From Bacillota bacterium (lineage in GTDB: Bacteria; Bacillota; Clostridia; Clostridiales; Clostridiaceae): DNA of 6,835 bases. Location of the stretch: NCBI GenBank assembly GCA_023451395.1, contig JAEXZL010000084.1:1-6835 (forward strand), written 5' to 3'. Of the stretch, positions 5,770 to 6,835 are shown in pieces (the stretch's first letter is position 1; each line of letters starts with the position of its first letter). A program made the translations under genes and the position numbers. The notes under the pieces are model-generated. The model was not told the origin of the DNA, ran no database searches, and saw nothing but the letters and a program-made list of their open reading frames with translations.

Positions 5770-6276
5770 TCACCTCCAATTTTTATAAAAAATTATTAAT
5801 ATATATATAATTTTAACTAAATTAACCTTAATTATACTTTCAAAATTTAATGAAAGAGAATTTCTGTTTTTAAAGGCTGGACTAATACATAGATTAAATT
5901 TATTTATTTTAAAAAACATAGATAAGGCTCTGTATACAAATGAGGGAAGTGAGCTTATTGAACCAAAGAGTATTGCTGTAGCTGCAGAGTCTTCTAAATC
6001 AAATATAGCTTTTCCATCTAATAAGATAGTTGGTTTTATGGGGTTATTTTTAAAAGATTTGATTGTTGATATAACTTTTTCTTTAGAAAAGGAAAATCTT
6101 TTGCTTTTACTAGTAGTGTTTTTTTTTGGAATCTTTTTATCTGTTGAATTAATAATTGTAAGCTTATATAAGCTTATTTTATAATTTAAGATTTTATTAT
6201 AGATAATGTTTATTTTAATTCTAATAGGAAAAAATAATAGAGTTAAGAATAATGCTATTAAAAAATACCTTACCAT
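5770..6276 (-). CDS. DUF2953 family membrane-associated protein (YtfI-like)
   Basis: 168-residue protein of unknown function. I recognise it as DUF2953 from the block IFDLEDSAATAILFGSISSL (91-110) followed by INKFNLCISPAFKNRNSLSLNFESIIKVNL (124-153), and from its place directly before ytfJ, as in Bacillus (ytfI, ytfJ). Seen: an N-terminal hydrophobic segment (about 4-18) that should anchor it in the membrane, a lysine-rich middle (47-80), and a hydrophobic C-terminal stretch (about 154-164). It looks complete at both ends but somewhat shorter than I recall for relatives, and the lysine-rich part has a run of nine A. The ATG at 6276 follows GGAGGG (6287-6282) by five bases. Its stop is 20 bp from the ytfJ ATG. 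It is more AT-rich than its neighbours. Shared transcription with ytfJ suggests a sporulation-linked role, which is inference. Confidence 0.8.
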   Translation of the reverse strand: MVRYFLIALFLTLLFFPIRIKINIIYNKILNYKISLYKLTIINSTDKKIPKKNTTSKSKRFSFSKEKVISTIKSFKNNPIKPTILLDGKAIFDLEDSAATAILFGSISSLPSFVYRALSMFFKINKFNLCISPAFKNRNSLSLNFESIIKVNLVKIIYILIIFYKNWR

Positions 6277-6300
6277 AATATCCCTCCAAGTAGCTATTTA

Positions 6301-6329
6301 TATTCTGTCCAGTTATAAAAAGTATATTC
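6301..6329 (-). promoter_or_regulatory. weak sigma-F-like promoter candidate for the DUF2953-ytfJ operon
   Basis: On the minus strand GGACAGAATA (6310-6301) fits the recalled sigma-F -10 consensus at nine of ten positions (C where a purine is expected). GAATA (6329-6325) lies upstream with a 14-bp spacer, about two bases shorter than usual for this sigma. It is 24 bp before the ATG. It is recorded mainly because ytfJ of Bacillus is sigma-F controlled. Confidence 0.22.
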
Positions 6330-6340
6330 TTTAATTACTT

Positions 6341-6346
6341 AAGGAG
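6341..6346 (+). promoter_or_regulatory. ribosome binding site of the dacB-like gene (selects a GTG start)
   Basis: AAGGAG ends nine bases before the GTG at 6356. An in-frame ATG at 6347 directly abuts the site, leaving no spacing, so the GTG is preferred. The 79-bp divergent gap upstream (6277-6355) shows no clear sigma-A or sigma-E promoter for this strand. Confidence 0.75.
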
Positions 6347-6355
6347 ATGGTAAAA

Positions 6356-6835
6356 GTGAGAAAAGTTACATACATTTGTATTGTTATTTTGCTTGTTATA
6401 CAGATGTTTCCTGCCGAGGCAGCTCCTATTAGAGTAAAGGCAGGATATGCTATAGCTATAGATGCAAGAAGCAGAGCTGTTCTTTATGAGAAGGATGCTC
6501 ATAAGCCAGTTCCTATGGCAAGTACTACAAAGATTGTTACTGCTCTCATTGCTTTAAACTATGGGAATCTTGAGGAGAAGATAGCTATAAGTAAAAATGC
6601 TGCATCAGTTAGAGGGTCTAAGGCGGGCTATAAGGCTGGTGAAGAGATATTGCTTAAGGAGCTTGTTTATGCATTAATGCTAAAGTCTGGCAACGATGCT
6701 GCTATTGCAATTGCAGAAGGAATAAGTGGATCTCAAGAGAAGTTTGCAAAGCTTATGAACGAATATGGAAAAAATATGGGGCTTTTAAATACCTCTTTTG
6801 AAAGCCCTCATGGATTAGATAGCACCAATCACTTT
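6356..6835 (+). CDS. dacB: D-alanyl-D-alanine carboxypeptidase, peptidase S11 family, N-terminal part (DacB-like; cut by window end)
   Basis: Second secreted LMW penicillin-binding protein in the window; 160 residues are visible and the frame is still open at the right edge. Seen: signal peptide (RK start, hydrophobic 6-18, likely cleavage near AEA at 20-22), then GYAIAIDARSRAVLYEKDAHKPVPMAS, the catalytic STTK at 56-59 (Ser56, Lys59), SGN at 111-113 and SFESPHGLD at 148-155. The KTG motif lies beyond the window. Relatives remove the terminal D-Ala of peptidoglycan stem peptides; DacB of Bacillus lowers cortex cross-linking during sporulation. The DacB name is inferred from position: in Bacillus subtilis scpA-scpB is followed, one gene later, by dacB-spmA-spmB, and here the gene follows scpAB and ytfJ. 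It is clearly a paralogue, not a copy, of the S11 enzyme at 2682. The family is certain; the subtype is less so. Confidence 0.88.
   Translation, partial: MRKVTYICIVILLVIQMFPAEAAPIRVKAGYAIAIDARSRAVLYEKDAHKPVPMASTTKIVTALIALNYGNLEEKIAISKNAASVRGSKAGYKAGEEILLKELVYALMLKSGNDAAIAIAEGISGSQEKFAKLMNEYGKNMGLLNTSFESPHGLDSTNHF

Noticed and set aside
5750..5779. A ten-residue N-terminal extension of YtfJ from a TTG at 5779
   Set aside because: No ribosome binding site before it, it overlaps the upstream gene, and the family protein starts at the downstream ATG (MAENHPI), which has AGAGGA six bases before it.
5791..5810. AT dinucleotide run, considered as a repeat or origin-like element
   Set aside because: Only a few units long and explained by Ile/Tyr/Leu codons (IIYILIIF) at the end of the DUF2953 protein; no DnaA boxes seen nearby.

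Overview
The window reads as chromosome of an AT-rich, low-GC, endospore-forming Firmicute, most likely a Clostridium-type organism. The evidence is strong GGAGG-type ribosome binding sites, heavy use of ATA, AGA and AAA codons, and a gene set and order (xer recombinase, punA, pdp, dacF, scpA, scpB, ytfJ, DUF2953, dacB-like) that matches, piece by piece, neighbourhoods known from Bacillus and Clostridium. No mobile element, CRISPR array, rRNA or tRNA was seen.

Layout. (1) 3-377, plus: the last 124 residues of a XerD-like tyrosine recombinase, with two normally conserved catalytic histidines replaced. (2) 446-2593, plus: a nucleoside-salvage pair, punA (purine nucleoside phosphorylase) and pdp (pyrimidine-nucleoside phosphorylase), 27 bp apart and closed by a strong terminator. 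(3) 2682-3845, plus: a secreted D-Ala-D-Ala carboxypeptidase (DacF type) behind a sigma-F-like -10 element, closed by a long hairpin. (4) 4011-5343, plus: scpA and scpB, overlapping by 8 bp. They encode the kleisin and winged-helix partners of the Smc condensin and lie behind an extended -10 promoter whose -35 sits in a perfect palindrome. (5) 5375-6276, minus: ytfJ (GerW-family sporulation protein) preceded by a DUF2953 membrane protein, convergent with scpB. One 18-bp perfect hairpin serves both ends. (6) 6356 to the edge, plus: a second secreted D-Ala-D-Ala carboxypeptidase, cut by the window end and probably DacB-like.

How the genes fit together. The first part recovers bases and (deoxy)ribose-1-phosphate from nucleosides. 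The rest links chromosome condensation (ScpAB) with sporulation and spore-cortex peptidoglycan trimming (two LMW PBPs and YtfJ). I did not find an undescribed system. The observations most worth a second look are the catalytically altered recombinase, the palindrome over the scpA -35, the sigma-F-like element before dacF, and the shared terminator that contains both convergent stop codons.
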